Of a DNA stretch of 64,000 bases, positions 35,581 through 46,234 are shown in pieces. The stretch lies in assembly GCA_019915135.1 (NCBI GenBank), contig JAHLMK010000007.1, forward strand, positions 930,001-994,000, written 5' to 3'. The notes beneath the pieces are model-generated. The model was not told the origin of the DNA. It made no database searches and saw only the letters and a list, made by a program, of their open reading frames with translations. Each line of letters begins with the position of its first letter. Positions within the stretch are counted from its first letter, which is position 1. This DNA comes from Strobilurus pachycystidiatus (Eukaryota > Basidiomycota > Agaricomycetes > Agaricales > Physalacriaceae). The position numbers were made by a program, and so were the translations under genes.

Positions 35581-37260
35581 ATGACTCCTTCAGTGCCCTC
35601 GGCGTGTGCTCGCTGTGGGTTCCGTGATGACCTCCCGCCTCGTATCCACACCAGTCCCTCTCCCTTCGGTAGCCTTGACACAACGGTAGTCCTCGACGCT
35701 GTCCCTGCATACAGCCTCGAGTCATTCATTCTGGACATAGACCAGCACATCGCAGAGTCCGAGAGCGACATCGAGCGCCTGAAGAAGGCGCTTCGCGTTG
35801 CGGAGGAGGAAAGGGACGCGCTCACGGCGTTTCGGGCTCGTCATGCTGCGCTGACTGCGCCTATATACTCCCTCCCGGACGATGTCCTGCTCGTCATCTT
35901 CCATATGCTCCTCGGCAATGCCTACTACCCTGTCTTTGAGACTGCTCAGACGGGCCCGTGGCTGTTCGGCAAGGTCTGCAGGCGCTGGCGGAACCTGTCG
36001 ATGTCCTCCGCGCACTTGTGGACTTGTTTCCGCATCGGAGCGTCTCGTAACTGTGAGCATGCGACCCGAATTCTCCAAGACGTCTTCATCAGAGCCAAGC
36101 CACTCAATTTCGAGTTGGACTTGAGCTATGAGGATCGTCGTGCATTGCTCGATGTTGTCCACGAGAAGTCTGATGCGTGGAACCAGATCTCCCTCCAGGG
36201 CACCCCCGACAGGCTTCAGTCGTTCGTCGAACAAACCCCAATACGCACTCTGGACTCCTTGTCCTCTCTGACCATCGATGTTGAGCAGTCAGATGATTTG
36301 GATACCAATGATTTGCTCCGAAATCTTCTGCCATACTTCCACGACGCACCCCGCCTTCGCTCCCTAATGGTAACTCTGGATGTCCTCTTTGCAGAGTTTT
36401 CGGAGTCATGGACCGAGGTCGATCTTGCTCGCATCGACTTCCCTTGGGTTCAAATCACACATCTGAATCTAAAGGAGTTGTGTTGCTCCATGGCTCTACT
36501 TCACCAGCTCTTGCAATCCTGCCCGCATCTTGAATCTTTCTATATAGGACGAACCAGCGACCGCTTGGAATCATCTGCGCTTTTCCCGGTTGTGGCATGC
36601 AAGCATTTGCGATCTCTCTATTGTCAGCACCCTGATCCCCTTACCTTTGTCGAGGCGCCTTTGGTGAAGGTATCCATCCACCAGGTGTCTCCATTTGACG
36701 AAGCCATACTCGCAGGGCCTGGGGGCCCACGGTTTCCGTCCGTTCATCGCGTCGAAGAGATTGAGTACAGTTCCAGTCTTAGACACACCCAAGTGAGGCT
36801 TCTCCTTTCGCAGTTCAACTCAGTGACCAGACTCGACCTCGTTTGGAATAATCATCCTTGGAGCAGGGAATCCGTGTTCGACAACCTCATTGTCGACAGC
36901 TTCATTGACACTCCTGGTCGGGATATCATCTTACCCAACCTGACGTCCCTCTTCATCCGTTCCGGAATGTCAGCCCAGGCCCGAACCCAACAGCAGCATG
37001 CAGGACAATTGAAAGTGGTTCAACTCGTTCAATCGCGCTGGCACCTTGGGGGTGCGCGTCTCGCTCGTCTTCAGTGCGTTCATATTACTCTCCGAGATCT
37101 AGAGCCAAGCCTGGCGCGCATATACGCCCCTCGGGCTCCAGGAAATACGGTGACAGATATTTCTGTGCTGATCGAAAATCTGGCCACCTTCAAAGCAGAG
37201 GGATTAGATGCTTGCATCGTGTATTACCCTCCGACTGGTCCCTACATTGAATATCTGTGA
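35581..37260 (+). CDS. F-box protein with N-terminal coiled coil
   Basis: Single exon of 559 residues from the ATG at 35581. A Cys pair (CARCGF, residues 9-14) is followed by a coiled coil (about 52-88, IAESESDIERLKKALRVAEEE), then an F-box (about 95-140, PIYSLPDDVLLVIFHML ... VCRRWRNLSMSSAHLW). The rest is leucine-rich, degenerate-repeat sequence. This is the commonest F-box architecture in agaricomycetes, where such genes are strongly expanded. It would act as an SCF ubiquitin-ligase receptor through Skp1; the substrate is unknown. The 5' flank is shared with the divergent SH3 gene. Confidence 0.88.
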   Translation: MTPSVPSACARCGFRDDLPPRIHTSPSPFGSLDTTVVLDAVPAYSLESFILDIDQHIAESESDIERLKKALRVAEEERDALTAFRARHAALTAPIYSLPDDVLLVIFHMLLGNAYYPVFETAQTGPWLFGKVCRRWRNLSMSSAHLWTCFRIGASRNCEHATRILQDVFIRAKPLNFELDLSYEDRRALLDVVHEKSDAWNQISLQGTPDRLQSFVEQTPIRTLDSLSSLTIDVEQSDDLDTNDLLRNLLPYFHDAPRLRSLMVTLDVLFAEFSESWTEVDLARIDFPWVQITHLNLKELCCSMALLHQLLQSCPHLESFYIGRTSDRLESSALFPVVACKHLRSLYCQHPDPLTFVEAPLVKVSIHQVSPFDEAILAGPGGPRFPSVHRVEEIEYSSSLRHTQVRLLLSQFNSVTRLDLVWNNHPWSRESVFDNLIVDSFIDTPGRDIILPNLTSLFIRSGMSAQARTQQQHAGQLKVVQLVQSRWHLGGARLARLQCVHITLRDLEPSLARIYAPRAPGNTVTDISVLIENLATFKAEGLDACIVYYPPTGPYIEYL

Positions 37261-37705
37261 TATCGAAATACTTTCACTCTCAGTAATGATAAATTTGGAC
37301 ACCTACATACATGTCAAACTCTTCATGAACTCAAGCTGGCGACGAGTGCAGCTCCCGCAGATTGCTCGCCAGATCATGGAGGCGATGCCGCGGCTGACGA
37401 TCAACGTGTGGTACGTCGATGAAGCCGAATGGGCAAAAAGTATGCATAAGTGGGCATGAGCATGCTACTACAAGAGAAGACGTGCCATTCATTCAAAGTC
37501 ACAGATGATAAATACAGCTGCCCAAGTACATGTGTACATTTCCACAATCTTATCCCTCCGAGAAAGTACTATCTGCCAGTCCAGAACCCAAGCTAGAGAT
37601 ACAACATGTAACGAGAACGTTCAAGCCGATTCCGAGGGGAGACGAGACGAGGCCGCCAGAAGTTGCTTATCTAGAATGATTCGCTAGTCGTGAGCCTTCG
37701 GTAGG
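37261..37705. other. Spacer between convergent genes
   Basis: Contains the presumed 3' regions of the F-box gene and the minus-strand DUF6534 gene. A short frame at about 37300-37459 (MEAMPRLTINVWYVDEAEWA) is not supported as a gene. Confidence 0.4.
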
Positions 37706-39479
37706 TTATAGATGCTGATCAAGAGCTCCGCTTCTAGTCAAGTCGGTCATTTCCAGAGACAAAGTACTAGTTCCATTGCCGCCATAGGACTCGGATCGAG
37801 GGTCGCCAGAATCGTTCGACGCTGCGAAGTTTGGGTTGAGGTTGAGGCCTGGTTGAGCAGCAGGCGTTGACAATGGTCGTGTCTGAGGAATCTTTCAGCC
37901 CATGTGCACTCGAAACATCATGATTGCTCACCGTGGGCGTGTCCATGTAGCTTTTAGCTATCCCAGAGAGAGTACTGTTTGTAGCTACGCTATCATCCTT
38001 CTGCACCTCTCGTGAGTTGAGACTGCTGATGAGCGAGTTCGTGTAAAGCTTGCACAACGGGAAGTTGAAAATTAAGTGACTGATAGACATCCGTGAGCAG
38101 TCTAAATTCGAACAGAACAAGAGGCTTACATTCCTGAGGACTACGAAAGACAGATGTCATGATATTGGACACGGATGGGATAATCGTGACCAGACGAACC
38201 AACGAAAGAAAAGTAATCAAATTTATCGTGGCACACACCGACGTGATCAGGCCTGTTTGCACGGTCACTGATAAAGAATTAGTACAAAGAAGACGAACGC
38301 TTCGAATGCTTACTTCGGATAATTTTATCAACAAGGTCGTCGGATGCGCGAAATCCAGTCTTCTTCGATTTCTAGACACGTTATCTCAAACACATGCCCA
38401 GAGAGAACACGAAAGCCTACACTGAATGAGCTGTAGAGTGGTGTCGGGTCAAGGACTCGATAGCTACTCACAGGTAGATAACAAGTATGATGGTAATTAC
38501 GATGTCGCACACCGCCTCCGAAGTCAGCCAAAGCACGACCACACCCTGTGCAACTCAGGTGAGGACCACCCAATCATTGAGGGAAACGGACATACTTACT
38601 GAGAAAACGTGAAAGTCGGTGAAATGACGATGGATACCGCATTCGATGGACGTCGCCAGAGCCCCAACTAAACCAATAGTGAGCTGAATTGAATGTTAGG
38701 AATGAAAGGGGCATGGGCACCGAATCCGAGAAGAGCTAAGGCGACGACGATACCAGCAAGTAGAATGCTCGATGTTAGAGTTTTGATCCGCCACGCGAAG
38801 AAAAGCTGAACAAGTCCAGCGATGATTCCCTACGAATTCATGTTGTGTTACTCGGACGTGCGACGATGATGCCTCATTACCGTCATGAAAGGGTCTGTCC
38901 AAATGAGCTCTATGACTGAGAATTTGGCCAATTGACTGACCTGTTGAGAAAACTTCAGAGGATCAGGTAAACAAGCAGCAGCATCAGGAAGGCAATGAAC
39001 GCACCCCATGTCGCTTGGGCCAAATATTCCACATCGCCTAACAACAATTAGTCTGACGCGTCTGCATTTAGAGGCCATACCAAAGTGAAGAACAAAGCAG
39101 TCATATAGATAGATGAAGTCGAAAACAGTATTGAACGTGTCGAGTGCCAAAAGTAGGAGGACCTATCCAGACCGAGTGAGCCAACGCGTATCGCAGCTGA
39201 ACGAAGCCGCGTACAAAGGCCTTGATCTTTCGCGAATCCCTAGCTTAAGTTTTGAAAAGAGCCACCAAAGGCGGGAGTGAGACTCACTGTTTATATGCCG
39301 CGAAATAGAAATAAACCTGAGAGAGCATGATTCCATACAGTAATATGTTGAAGAGCAGCCCGATGAACATGGGGCCATGGCTGTGAGGCCGTTGAGGAAG
39401 AGAGCGGTGATCACAACGGTTCGTTCACGTACGCGATTTGTGCTACCTGGGGCGGGGTGAGCGGGTTCGGCGCGTCCAT
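37706..39479 (-). CDS. DUF6534-family multi-span membrane protein (second paralogue)
   Basis: Same family as the gene at 29412-31321 but on the other strand and divergent in sequence. The first exon starts MDAPNPLTPPQVAQIA and splices to HGPMFIGLLFNILLYGIML and QVYFYFAAYKQ. The next exons read DSRKIKAF and VLLLLALDTFNTVFDFIYLY. The C-terminal signature is HLIFNFPLCKLYTNSLISSLNSRE. It is followed by a hydrophilic tail ending SLEMTDLTRSGALDQHL. Many small introns occur; I verified phases at the 5' and 3' ends but did not fix every middle exon (about 38150-39050). Function unknown; presumably a plasma-membrane or endomembrane protein. Confidence 0.8.
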
Positions 39480-40941
39480 GGTGTTGGTAAAAGGCCAAGG
39501 CACATGGCCGAAGTCAGGCAATCTAATCTTATCTGGATCTCTGTCTTTGGCCGTGGGAACCCAGAGTCGTGACGCCACAGCAGACTGAACAATGCAACTT
39601 GGCTATCCACTCCCATCTACTTACCATCGTAGGCTCACTCGGGCTACATGGCGGAGCAGAAATCACACTCCTCTTTGCTTTCACACTCCCGCCTTCGCTC
39701 GTAAGACTGTGACTTCGACGCGGTGGCGTGTACTTCACCTGCACTGCACAGTGCAGTCTGCATCATAGATTCTCGGAACAGATATCCTCAATGAGAGCCG
39801 GCGTTTCAAGAGTCCTGCCAGTCTGGCTAACACAAAGCGAGACTCAGACCTACTATTCTGGCTCCGAGCTCGACACAGGTCGGGATAAATGTCTATTCTG
39901 TGCGGCCTGTCAAGTATCCACTGGTAATCACGACGCGGGAAGTCCACTTTTTGGCTTGAACTCCGTGACTGTCCTTCAAGACAACTGGATTCAGTTTATA
40001 CGGTCTGTAGGACTCTGTACTACCTAGAAGTCACGATTGGCAGCGCTATCATACATATCTCTAGTAAGCCGCGATTCCCTTCCAACGTTTTGTCGATCTC
40101 GTTGACCGTGTTCCTGAGGTCCAGTGTTGATGAATAGAAGAATCTATATTCGTAGATTCCGTTACGACGGTGAGTTCCACTAAAGGGGCCTGCGTCGGTC
40201 CAAAGGGGCCCTGATCTAACTTTCGTCTTACCATCATGTCGATTCCTGCCCAACAAGCACACCGATATCACCCCGAGACTCTTCATTTGCAGCCGGACTT
40301 GGTGTTCGTCCAACCAGATAGCTATCACGCCACGTATGTCTGATACACAGCTCAGTCATGATAATTCATTCTAACGGCTTCCAGTCTTATGCCTGGTAAG
40401 TAGCCCCTGTAGGATGGTAATGTTCATGAACTGACAGTCCATTTCGCCAGTGATGATTGTAGAGATGATAGGCGGACCTTCAATCGGTTTGAACCACCAG
40501 CTTCATGCTAGTTTCTTGAACATGCTGGCAAACTCTTCTGAAACCTTCCGACCTCGTCGTGGTTTGTTTCCATTACACTTGTCCGTTCCAGCTACTTTCT
40601 CATATCTTCACAGCGCGTAGAGCACGATGCTTCCGGGAATGGTGAGCCCGATGAGACCATGTCTTAATGTATTCTTGCCCATGTACTGGCCGTTTCGAGA
40701 CTACTCTCGTCCTTGAATTATCGGTTTTGTTCTCAATCAGTGTTCTATACAGCGCAGTTACCGGGGATAGCTGGGATGTGACAGACGCAATGTCGGCGCC
40801 GCATCCCGCCGCTGTCAAAAAGTACAAGGCTCCGTCGCGTGCCTTAGCAAAAGCTGAGCACCACGTGGAAGGGGTAGGGAAGGGGCATCAATACGTCCGT
40901 TCCAACACGTTTCTGCAGCTTTTGTCTTCCTCGCCATCATC
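39480..40941. other. 1.46-kb region without a recognised gene
   Basis: Short frames only. A weakly hydrophobic segment near 40690-40770 (TLVLELSVLFSISVLYSAVTG) could be a relic of a membrane protein; no family is supported. The 3' end is the promoter of the Kre9-like gene. Confidence 0.35.
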
Positions 40942-41672
40942 ATGTTCACCCTTGCCCTTCTTGCCTTGGCCAGTTCGACCTATGCCACTCTCCAGGTTAC
41001 CCAGTTCAACGAGACTGTTCACTCCTCGTCGCCTGTCACCATTACCTGGACGAGCGATGCTGGCGACCCTCAGTTCAGCATTGAGCTCATCAACGAGAGC
41101 TTCAACCGCCAGTTTGCCATTGCAAACAACGTCGACCCGACCTTGAAGACCCTGACTCTCACGCTGCCGCAGGTGCCCGCCGCGTGAGTGACAAAACATG
41201 AAATGTGGCGTGTGGCGTGCCTGATGCTCGGTCTAGGTCGGACTACACGCTCGAGTTTGTCAACATTAGCAACATCAACGACGTGTACACGTCGATGAGC
41301 AATTTTGCCATTGAGGACTTTGTCTCGACCTCCTCCAGCTCGGCCTCCAGCACATCGTCGAGCACGTCCGAGTCGGCGAGCAGCGGGACAGAGGCCGGGG
41401 TGACAACGTGAGCGATTGAACTCTGTTGCCCCTCTTCCCATTCACTCATTTCCATCCCATGCAGCACGCGGACTTCCACGAGCGCATTTGGAGTCACCAA
41501 GTCTGCTTCTAGCACCGAGACCGCCTCCACTGGCACCGCCACCACAGCAGGTGGTTCAGACACCGCGTCAGCTAGCGCTCCCGCCGTCTCCTCATTCAAT
41601 GCGGCAACAGGTCTTGAGGCGTCCGGTGTTCTAGGAGCACTTGCGGCTATAGTGGCATGGGTCGCTCTTTAG
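40942..41672 (+). CDS. GPI-anchored, Ser/Thr-rich cell-wall protein with Kre9/Knh1-like domain
   Basis: Exons 40942-41183, 41237-41407 and 41465-41672 give 206 residues. The signal peptide is MFTLALLALASSTYA. One beta-sandwich Kre9/Knh1 N-terminal-type domain follows, with VTQFNETVHSSSPVTITWTS, LTLPQVPAA, SDYTLEFVNISNIND and SNFAIED. A long Ser/Thr-rich, probably O-glycosylated stalk leads to a hydrophobic C-terminus ending GALAAIVAWVAL, as in GPI-anchored proteins. This domain is abundant in basidiomycete surface proteins. A role in wall glucan assembly is only implied by yeast Kre9. Confidence 0.85.
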
Positions 41673-41797
41673 TCATTTGCTGGGCCGTGGACTGGACCTT
41701 ACTGTAGATACAGGCTTTTCACTCATTTATCATGCTACGGGACTCATTGGACTGATGCAGTTGTTATATTCATACCTATAATGTTCATTCGTTGATC

Positions 41798-43159
41798 TTA
41801 CTCTGTGTATGTTGCCAGTATGGCATCGACCCCATCGTCAATCATCTTCTGCCATGGGATGTAGCTGGTCAACTTCAAATCCTTCTCAGCCTTGCTCGCA
41901 TCAATCACAGACAACGTTTCTGGAAGAGGAGGGACACTGTCGATGGACGGGAGCCGAGGCTTCAAATCGGGACGCGTCGCCGCGAGGTACTCAACCGCTT
42001 CTTTCCAGGTGAAGTGTCCAGCGGAGACGAGGTAGCGTTTGTGCTCGGCAGGAGGCACAGACAAGGCACGGACGTGCGCCAGTGCTACATCTCGGACATC
42101 GATGTAGAATGGCGCCAGCTGGGGGGAGAGAGCTCGTCCCTCTGGTCCGAAGAGAAGACCGTGGATGCGTGCGTTGGGGCCCAGGCGGCTGACGGGTCCG
42201 GATGGGAAATCGGGGTGAAGAGGTCCAAAAATGAAGGGAGGGTTGACTGGCAAATCCAGTGTTAATATCGTAAGTTGACATGAGACATGAGGACTCACTA
42301 GTGGCAAGATCAAGAGCGGGAGTCTCTTTCGCGAACTGCCAAGCAGCTTTCTCGGCAAATATCTTTGTCGCAAGGTATTGCCAGAAAGGCGTGTGTGTTC
42401 CATGGAGGAAGTCGTCTTCGGTAACGTTCCCCCAGCCTGGAAAGTCGTTCAAATTTACGCTCAAGACGAACCAGACAGGACCTACTGGAATCCGTATATG
42501 TAACGCCTTTGTAAACGCTGTCCATCGTGGCTAGAAGGAGGTAAGTATTCGACTTGTGGGTGCATGTGTACACATACGATCCAGGGTAGCTCCCCAGCTA
42601 CTCGTTATGACTACCTTGTTGATTCCCAAGGCCGTCGCTTGGCGCAAAACATTGAGCGTACCGGCTCTCGCGCCCTATCGAATACATGAGATGCAATGAC
42701 ATCCCGGATGCTTCGACTTACGCTTAGATTTTCTTCAGGTGTGCCAGCTCCCAGCAGCGGAGACGCCACATGAATGATAGCATCAACACCTATAGCCTGA
42801 TCAGACTTATTCCTTGTGCGTCAGCACGCATCTCACCCTTCAATGCCTCTGTGAAGTCTCCAGTGGCGACATCGTCTATAGCGGCGACGGAGAAGTCCGG
42901 ATTCTTCGTCGAAATGGGGGCGGCCTTGATGCTTTCCAGCCGGCCTGAGCGTACGGTTCTTCGATGAAGGATCAGCAGATGTCAGAATAACGCTGTTACT
43001 GCTACATACCCTCGCACCGCGTATCCTTCTTTCAGAAGAACGTCGACTACGTAGGAAGCGACATATCCAGAGACTCCAGTAACCTTGAATAGTCAAGTTC
43101 AAATCAGATGAAATGACTTCGTGCGAGAAACGACCAACAAGCACGAGCTGCTTAGCCAT
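41798..43159 (-). CDS. NAD(P)-dependent ketoreductase/epimerase (extended SDR, dihydroflavonol reductase-like)
   Basis: Oxidoreductase with an N-terminal Rossmann fold, like yeast Gre2 and dihydroflavonol reductases. The first exon (43159-43139) encodes MAKQLVL and splices at 43083 to VTGVSGYVASYVVDVLLKEG, the dinucleotide-binding glycine motif. Later exons read GVDAIIHVASPLLGAGTPEE, TLNVLRQATALGINKVVITS, then the active-site YLATK (YxxxK) before AEKAAWQFAKETPA. The last part (NPPFIFGPLHPDFPSG ... YIDVRDVALAHV) is typical of the family. The stop is at 41798. Phases agree across all junctions that I checked. The substrate cannot be inferred. Confidence 0.87.
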
Positions 43160-43589
43160 GACGGAAGCGATGGATCCGATGTAAATACGTCCCATCTCTA
43201 GGGAAGGGCCTTTTATATAGATAGATGACAGATATCTCCGAGTCGGGCATCGGAGAGGGTCCAGGGAGATGAGGGGGCCGAAGTAATTGACGGATGATAC
43301 CATACAACCATTGCAATGAGCACCAGTAAAGCAAGTCAAACAGCGGATAGAGCTTCGCAACGAGTTCAGGATGAGTTGGAGTGATTTTGAATAGAAGAAG
43401 AGGATAATCCACGCGTGCCACCGAATCCGAAGCGCGATCCACCTTGGAATCCATACGCGCTAATCACTCTGAACCGGGTAACTGCCACTGGTGAGTTTCA
43501 GATTATCTTTGTTGAGGCTAGAAAAGGGCCTCAGCCTGGTGTACTCTGCACTGGCATACGCAAGAACCCCGATTTTGAGACCCCCACTC

Positions 43590-44373
43590 TCAGACGACCC
43601 TCGATTTCACTGGCTCCAATTCATATGTTTCCCAGAACTCGTTTGAGCTAAGTGCGCGCCCCAAAAATTGGACATCGCGGGGAAGGGCCTTGACATTCTT
43701 CTCCTTCATGAGCTCTCTCACCCAGACGGCCCGCTCTGGAGACCAGGCACTCGCCAGCTCCCACCAGTCATAGACACGGCAGTCGGTCAGAAGCCAGCGG
43801 CCTGGTGATGGCTTGCGGTGGACAGCTAAGATGGCGCGAGCAACGTCTTGGCCGTGGATGAGGTGGAGACTTCCCTGCTCGACAATTGAGGTCATGGGGG
43901 CACCCGCGTTGCTGTGGGAAATTCACCTTCAAAGCTAGGGCCTCCTTGTTCGGCGCAACACGATCAACATAGTTGTGAGGATTGCGGGCGCCTCCCCACA
44001 GTCCAGAGAGACAAAGCACTGTCCCTGGAAACTCCTCCTCAGCCTCGGCCCTCCCCGTTGGCGTGTACGGAGAGTGCCTGTCGTTCCAGCCGCTCTCCCC
44101 CCATATACTCGTCGTTCCCAAGGCTATCCAGTTGGCCGGCTTTCCGTAGCCTTCGAGAAGACGGGCAGACCATCCCCTCTGCAAAGGGAAGGTCACAAGC
44201 ACGGTTTTCGCTGCAGGCAGTCTGCTGAAGTCGGAGGAGTCGGGAAAGTCGAATGGGATAGTTAACTTGCTGCCGCGACGGCTTGTGGCAGCGTACGAGA
44301 GTCCCTCCGCTTCGCAAAGCGGAATCAGGAAGGTCGACGTCCAGCCAGCACCGAGGATGAGGAGATCAAGCAT
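43590..44373 (-). CDS. NAD(P)-binding Rossmann-fold protein (atypical SDR)
   Basis: Exon 1 is 44373-43927 and exon 2 is 43874-43590, giving 243 residues. The N-terminus MLDLLILGAGWTSTFLIPLC carries GxGxxx(G/S) for dinucleotide binding. VTFPLQRGWSARLLEGYG and TTSIWGESGWND follow, then GTVLCLSGLWGGARNPHNYV, and after the intron GSLHLIHGQDVARAILAVH. This resembles the YeeZ-like atypical SDR/nucleoside-diphosphate-sugar epimerase group; no canonical YxxxK is evident. The 52-nt intron was chosen because direct read-through shifts frame. It lies downstream of the start of the divergent F-box gene at 44554. Confidence 0.8.
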
Positions 44374-44553
44374 GACGGCAAGCCAGAGAGTGACTCGTCA
44401 CCCGTCACTGTCAGTGAGCAGGGGAAGGCATACGTAGCGGTGGACCGAAGGAGGAGAAGATCGACGATCGAGGCCTGGCGTTCTTGTCTATTTTGATGGG
44501 TCGATTGATGCCGATCGGGGACGGCAGCTCTCACTGTGCTTCGCACTCCCATC

Positions 44554-46110
44554 ATGCCGAGCAACTCATTCCCCCTGCTCGCGCTGCCCAACGAGCTCCT
44601 GCATAAGATATTCGAGGACGAGCTCGAGTGGGATGACCACCGCCAGATCGTCCAGCTGTTTCGCATCTCTCTTACCTGCAAACGGCTGCACGACATATGT
44701 CTGTCAAGCTATCTCGCTCGTTTCGGCATCAGCAACCCAACCGAGCTTTCTCATTTCATCTTGAGAAACGCCACGGATCCACAGCATGACGCGCTGTCGG
44801 GCCTACGAGCAGCCATATTTGTACCGTCGATGAAGCACTTGTCGTGTGTATTCGAGGACCACGATGGCCGCTATCCCAAGGCTGTCTCCCCCCACGCGTC
44901 TATCGCTCAGACAGTGGAGCGTCTGACTCGTCTCATCCAGAAACTCCGGTCACTGTTTCGGTTAACCTTGCGGTTCTCTGGCCGTGACTGGAATAATGAC
45001 AGCGTGCATGGCAGCGACGCATCGCTTACGGCATGGTCCCTAGCCATTGGCAACCTTCTCAACTTATCTTTGCTCAAAGGATGCAAATCCATACAAATCA
45101 TTGATGGCAAGGTGATGACCTACGCCTACCAGTTCGTCTCCACCCCCAAAGTCGCGCGAGGACAGGTAATTCCCGGCTATTCAGGAAACACCATGTTGCC
45201 TGCTCGCCGTACCGCTATGCGCGGGCCCGGCTGGGAGTTCAAACGCGTGAAAACGGGAGAGCTCTCAATCCTTGTAGGCCCGGCGCCTCCCCAGCTTCCG
45301 CTTGATACGCTGATCGTCAGCTCTTCCATGTTTATTTTGCCGCCTCTATCCAATTGGACAATGTCCATCCTTCCCACGCTGACAGAGCTTTCGTTCAGCC
45401 ATGTAGCGCTAGCGAATCACATCTGGCAGGCAGTGTTGCCGAGCCTCGCTCTCGCCGCACCGAACCTCACTACCCTTTCCATCTCTGCCTGCCCCGACAT
45501 CACAATCGATGACATGCTGCGCTTCCTCGCACTTCTCCCGCTTCTGGCACACTTGCGGTTGTCTGACGAGGAACAGTACATTCCGGGATCGAACATTCCG
45601 ATTCCTGAACTAAAGGAGCTTATCACAGTGGAGGCGCCTTGGCGCATTCTGGTGTACCTCGTCCAGTGTCCCTTGCCCAAACTACACGAGGTGAGGACCT
45701 TCCCCAGGAGGACGCCCAGGCGAGGCATCGATTGGGAGGGAACAGGCTCTGTGATGAGGGCACTGAAGACCAGTTTCCTGGAGATGGTGGGGTTGGAAAG
45801 ACTACCACTTGTTGCTATGCGCGTCGTCATCGACGCTGGTCTCTTGACGCGAATCGGTGTACTACCGTCATCGGGAGTGAGGAAGTCACTGCGACTCGTC
45901 AATGTCGTGGAGATCGAATTCCGCAGTGTCAAGATCGAGCTGGGGGTTCTTAGTGCATGGATCACTGGCGCTTTCGAGAGCGTCAGGGAGATCAGGATAC
46001 TGGGTGATTCGATGGGCTGTTGTGCATCCGAAGAGGACCTTGTAAACGGTCTAAAAGATGCTGGAGGAGGTAGTGCACGAGTCTTGCTGGACTCGACGAT
46101 CAGACCTTGA
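44554..46110 (+). CDS. F-box/leucine-rich protein
   Basis: Single exon of 518 residues. The F-box lies at the very N-terminus (PLLALPNELLHKIFEDEL ... LTCKRLHDICLS). It lacks the coiled coil seen in the other two F-box genes. The remainder has irregular leucine-rich repeats, for example LPTLTELSFSHVALANHIW and APNLTTLSISACPDITIDD. Expected to be a substrate receptor for an SCF ubiquitin ligase. A long antisense frame over 45417-46136 is a shadow. The gene is divergent from the Rossmann-fold gene, with 180 bp between the starts. Confidence 0.85.
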   Translation: MPSNSFPLLALPNELLHKIFEDELEWDDHRQIVQLFRISLTCKRLHDICLSSYLARFGISNPTELSHFILRNATDPQHDALSGLRAAIFVPSMKHLSCVFEDHDGRYPKAVSPHASIAQTVERLTRLIQKLRSLFRLTLRFSGRDWNNDSVHGSDASLTAWSLAIGNLLNLSLLKGCKSIQIIDGKVMTYAYQFVSTPKVARGQVIPGYSGNTMLPARRTAMRGPGWEFKRVKTGELSILVGPAPPQLPLDTLIVSSSMFILPPLSNWTMSILPTLTELSFSHVALANHIWQAVLPSLALAAPNLTTLSISACPDITIDDMLRFLALLPLLAHLRLSDEEQYIPGSNIPIPELKELITVEAPWRILVYLVQCPLPKLHEVRTFPRRTPRRGIDWEGTGSVMRALKTSFLEMVGLERLPLVAMRVVIDAGLLTRIGVLPSSGVRKSLRLVNVVEIEFRSVKIELGVLSAWITGAFESVREIRILGDSMGCCASEEDLVNGLKDAGGGSARVLLDSTIRP

Positions 46111-46234
46111 GGGAGTTTACACGAGTTTGAGATCATACACGTATATAAATTAACCTAGTAAATGTCAAATCAAGATATTCAACTGTACCACCAAAATGCG
46201 AACATGCCATCCACGCCATCATCAATGATAGAGA

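Noticed and set aside
37208..37459. Short plus-strand frame after the F-box gene
   Set aside because: It overlaps the F-box stop region, has no motif, and is probably 3' untranslated sequence.
45417..46136. 239-codon antisense frame over the F-box gene at 44554
   Set aside because: The sense frame encodes an F-box and leucine-rich repeats along the whole length; the antisense reading is serine/arginine-rich noise.
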